The notes under the pieces were generated by a model. That model was not told the DNA's origin, did not search any database, and was given only the letters and a program-made list of their open reading frames with translations. This document shows positions 61,809 through 64,000 of a DNA stretch of 64,000 bases, piece by piece. Position 1 is the stretch's first letter; every line of letters begins with the position of its first letter. The position numbers were made by a program, and so were the translations under genes. The DNA comes from Paracraurococcus lichenis. GTDB lineage: Bacteria > Pseudomonadota > Alphaproteobacteria > Acetobacterales > Acetobacteraceae. The stretch lies in assembly GCF_030657435.1 (NCBI RefSeq), contig NZ_JAUTWS010000016.1, positions 93,763 to 157,762 on the forward strand, given 5' to 3'.

Positions 61809-63332
61809 TCAGTGGCCCTCGATCGCGCCGTGCACCTGGTCGAGGTCGCCGAAGCGGGTGAACTCGCTCTCGAAGAACAGCTTGATCGTGCCCGTCGGCC
61901 CGTGGCGCTGCTTGGCGATGATCAGCTCGGCCTTGTTGTGGGCGGATTCCATGTCCGCCTGCCACTTGGTCATCGCCTCCTCGAACTTGGCGCCGTTGTC
62001 GTAGGTCAGCTCCTTCGGGGCGCGCTGGGCCAGGTAGTACTCGTCGCGGTAGACGAACATGACCATGTCGGCGTCCTGCTCGATCGAGCCGGATTCGCGG
62101 AGGTCGCTGAGCTGCGGCCGCTTGTCCTCCCGGCTCTCGACCTGGCGGGAGAGCTGGGACAGGGCGATGACGGGGACGCTCAGCTCCTTGGCGATCGCCT
62201 TGAGGCCCTGGGTGATCATGGAGATCTCGAGCACCCGGCTCTCCGGCCGCGTCCCCGCCGCCGGCCGCATGAGCTGGAGGTAGTCCACCACCACCAACTC
62301 CAGCCCGCGCGTGCGCTTGAGCCGCCGGCAGCGCGTCCGCAGCGCCGAGATGGTGATCGCCGGGGTGTCGTCGATGACCAGCGGCAGGGCGGAGAGCTCG
62401 CGGCTCACCTCCACGAAGCGGTCGAAGTCGCGCTGGCTGATGTCGCCGCGGCGGATGCGGTCGCCCGAGATGCGCGCGGTCTCGGAGAGCAGGCGGGTGG
62501 CGAGCTGGTCGGCGCTCATTTCCAACGAGAAGACGGCGACCGTGCCGCGGGGCTGCAGGCCCTCCCCCTTTTCCTGCGCCTCCCGCACCAGGGCCTGGGC
62601 GGCGCCGAAGGCGATCTTGGTGGCGAGCGCCGTCTTGCCCATGGCCGGGCGGCCGGCGATGATCATCAGGTCGGAGCCGTGCAGGCCGCCGGTCTTGGCA
62701 TCGAGGTCGCGGAGCCCCGTGGGCAGGCCGCTGACGCCGCCCGGCGTCGAGAAGGCGCGCTCGGCCATCAGCACGGCCTCGGTCAGCGCCCGCTCGAAGG
62801 TGACGAAGCCGCCCTCCGTCCCGCCATCCTTGGCGAGGTCGAACAGCCGCTGCTCGGCCGCCTCGAGCTGCTCCTTGGCCGAGAGCTCGGCCTCGGCGCC
62901 GAAGGCGCGGTTCACCACCTCCTCGCCCACATCCACGAGCTGCCGGCGCAGCCAGCAGTCATGCACGATCCTGGCGTACTCGCCGGCATTGATGATGCCG
63001 ACCATGGCCGAGAGGAGCTGCGCCAGGTAGGCCGGGCCGCCGACCTCGTCGAGCAGGCCGGAATGCTCGAATTCCGGCCGGAGCGTCACGACATCGGCGA
63101 GCTGCCCGGCCTCGATGCGGCGCTGGACGGCGCGGAAGATGCGGCCATGGATCGGGTCGGCGAAATGCTCGGGCGCGAGGAACTCCGAGACCCGCTCATA
63201 GGCCTTGTTGTTGGCCAGCAGCGCGCCCAGCAGTGCCTGCTCGGCCTGCAGGTTGGAGGGCGGGACGCGCTGGGAGAGCCCGAGCAGGCCCCCGGCGCCC
63301 GCATAGGGCGGCGGCTGGTCGATGGTATTCAT
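61809..63332 (-). CDS. dnaB: replicative DNA helicase DnaB
   Basis: 507 aa. N-terminal domain 'PPSNLQAEQALLGALLANNK', RecA-fold Walker A 'IIAGRPAMGKTALATKIAFG', 'VFSLEMSADQLATRLLSETA', Walker B 'LELVVVDYLQLM' and the arginine-finger region 'LSQLSRQVESREDKRPQLSD'. Hexameric helicase at the replication fork. Two DnaA boxes lie immediately upstream. Start ATG 63332. Confidence 0.97.
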   Translation of the reverse strand: MNTIDQPPPYAGAGGLLGLSQRVPPSNLQAEQALLGALLANNKAYERVSEFLAPEHFADPIHGRIFRAVQRRIEAGQLADVVTLRPEFEHSGLLDEVGGPAYLAQLLSAMVGIINAGEYARIVHDCWLRRQLVDVGEEVVNRAFGAEAELSAKEQLEAAEQRLFDLAKDGGTEGGFVTFERALTEAVLMAERAFSTPGGVSGLPTGLRDLDAKTGGLHGSDLMIIAGRPAMGKTALATKIAFGAAQALVREAQEKGEGLQPRGTVAVFSLEMSADQLATRLLSETARISGDRIRRGDISQRDFDRFVEVSRELSALPLVIDDTPAITISALRTRCRRLKRTRGLELVVVDYLQLMRPAAGTRPESRVLEISMITQGLKAIAKELSVPVIALSQLSRQVESREDKRPQLSDLRESGSIEQDADMVMFVYRDEYYLAQRAPKELTYDNGAKFEEAMTKWQADMESAHNKAELIIAKQRHGPTGTIKLFFESEFTRFGDLDQVHGAIEGH

Positions 63333-63359
63333 GCGGCGATCCTAGCGCGGAACGGCGCC

Positions 63360-63387
63360 TGTGGATCATGGGGATGGCTGTGGATAA
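63360..63387 (-). promoter_or_regulatory. two DnaA boxes upstream of dnaB
   Basis: 63379-63387 is TGTGGATAA, a perfect consensus DnaA box (TTATCCACA on the dnaB strand). 63360-63368 is TGTGGATCA, one mismatch, same orientation and 19 bases away. They lie 28-55 bases upstream of the dnaB start, where a promoter would be. Confidence 0.6.
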
Positions 63388-63477
63388 CGGGGACGGCGGG
63401 GTACGGCACGCGGACGTGGTGGCGGGGACACGCCCGGCCGGGGCGGGCGTCCGGACACACCGCCACGCCGGAGCGGA

Positions 63478-63633
63478 TCAGGCCCCGACGCGGTCCCACT
63501 CGCCCTGCCACATCCAGTCGCGCGTCAGCGGCAGCGGCTTCCTGTCGCGCGTTAGCCGGATCTGCCGGTTCATGTGGTCGGCGCGGCAGGCGGCCGGCGC
63601 AGGCCGGGCGCGGCGACCGTCGCGCAAGCGCAC
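63478..63633 (-). CDS. small conserved-looking protein (51 aa)
   Basis: A short frame on the minus strand, with GTG 63633 (or TTG 63648) as start. It encodes 'MRLRDGRRARPAPAACRADH' followed by 'MNRQIRLTRDRKPLPLTRDW' and 'MWQGEWDRVGA'. The composition is protein-like (balanced hydrophobic and Trp-rich end) rather than the Arg/Pro/Gly pattern of antisense frames. Family not recognised. It stands 145 bases upstream of dnaB on the same strand. Confidence 0.45.
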   Translation of the reverse strand: MRLRDGRRARPAPAACRADHMNRQIRLTRDRKPLPLTRDWMWQGEWDRVGA

Positions 63634-63782
63634 CCGCCCGCCACCCAAGCAGCGGCCCCCGCCCAGGAACTATCCCGAGAGTAAAGCCCGACGCCGGAAG
63701 GGCCGGGATCGCCGCCGCGACATGCGCCGGGCAGGCGATCCTCGAGAAGATCCGGGCCCGTCCCGCCGCCTACGATCCCGCC

Positions 63783-63947
63783 TTGCTCCCGCGACAGGCG
63801 GAGTTGAAGGCGATCGCCGAGGCCCGCGAGGTCCGCATCGCCGAGCGCACGGCCGCCCGCGCCGCCGAGGCCGCCCGGCTGGAGGCCGAGCAGAAGGCCG
63901 CCCGCGACGCCCGCTGCGCCGCCCGCAAGGCGCGCAGCAAGCGCTGA
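63783..63947 (+). CDS. Ala/Arg/Glu-rich C-terminal coding segment without a clear start
   Basis: The frame ending at 63947 has strong coding character (G/C at nearly every third base) and reads 'KAIAEAREVRIAERTAARAA' and 'EAARLEAEQKAARDARCAAR', ending KARSKR. Coding character continues upstream to about 63720 ('QAILEKIRARPAAYDPALLP'), but no ATG or GTG lies in frame near there; the only local start is TTG 63783. It may be a small coiled-coil gene with an unusual start or a broken gene. Confidence 0.3.
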   Translation: MLPRQAELKAIAEAREVRIAERTAARAAEAARLEAEQKAARDARCAARKARSKR

Positions 63948-64000
63948 CCGGATGGGCGGCTTTCCGCCCCAGCCAGAATGCCCGCTGTCGGCGTCCCTAT

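Overview
This is a very GC-rich chromosomal window with dense, tightly packed genes. The alphaproteobacterial regulator GcrA, an aa3-type cytochrome c oxidase cluster, a phasin, the order dnaB/alr/radA/cvpA/purF and many stand-alone solute-binding proteins (Bug family, SBP_bac_5) suggest an aerobic heterotrophic alphaproteobacterium of the Acetobacteraceae (Roseomonas-like). That placement is inferred from gene content and protein style; no rRNA or tRNA gene was found to confirm it.

Left part. 1-329 is the N-terminus of a membrane sensor running off the edge. 620-4330 (-) holds a MaoC-like dehydratase, a CPA2 antiporter without an RCK domain and an M32 carboxypeptidase. 4343-10984 (-) is a complete aa3 oxidase locus: ctaC, ctaD, ctaB, a 52-aa membrane protein, ctaG, coxC, a DUF983 protein and surf1. 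11161-13002 is a divergent pair of an ArsR/SmtB metal sensor and an NRAMP transporter with a perfect inverted repeat between them. Then come a lytic transglycosylase, a PmtA-like methyltransferase, a DMT exporter and gcrA.

Middle part. 16472-21115 (-) has two paralogous peptide-type binding proteins around a flavin monooxygenase, followed by acyl-CoA ligase, a small hydrolase, GMC oxidoreductase and a Bug receptor. 26449-29955 (+) is a phnCDEE transporter with a GNAT gene behind it. hrpB, a small acidic protein, a DsbD-type reductase and a PlsC acyltransferase follow. 37181-41097 (+) is the miaB-phoH-ybeY-corC operon, then an HTH-like hypothetical, endonuclease III and a TfdA/TauD-type dioxygenase.

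Right part. 43926-48720 (-) runs cvpA, purF, SDR, rlmJ, gpsA (transcription order). 48838-49400 (+) is a BrnTA toxin-antitoxin pair whose antitoxin is frameshifted. radA, a second dioxygenase with a binding protein, a 2Fe-2S protein, a second transglycosylase, the MlaF/MlaE pair behind alr, a phasin plus two YsnF-type stress proteins, and dnaB close the window. The usual dnaB-alr-radA-cvpA-purF neighbourhood is present but loosened by accessory insertions.

Sequence structure outside genes is notable: many perfect hairpins lie between convergent genes, there is a 26-bp-arm cruciform at 30536-30622, a duplicated 5' end of the SDR gene carrying two 33-nt palindromic repeats, and two DnaA boxes just upstream of dnaB. 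No CRISPR array, rRNA, tRNA, transposase or prophage was seen.
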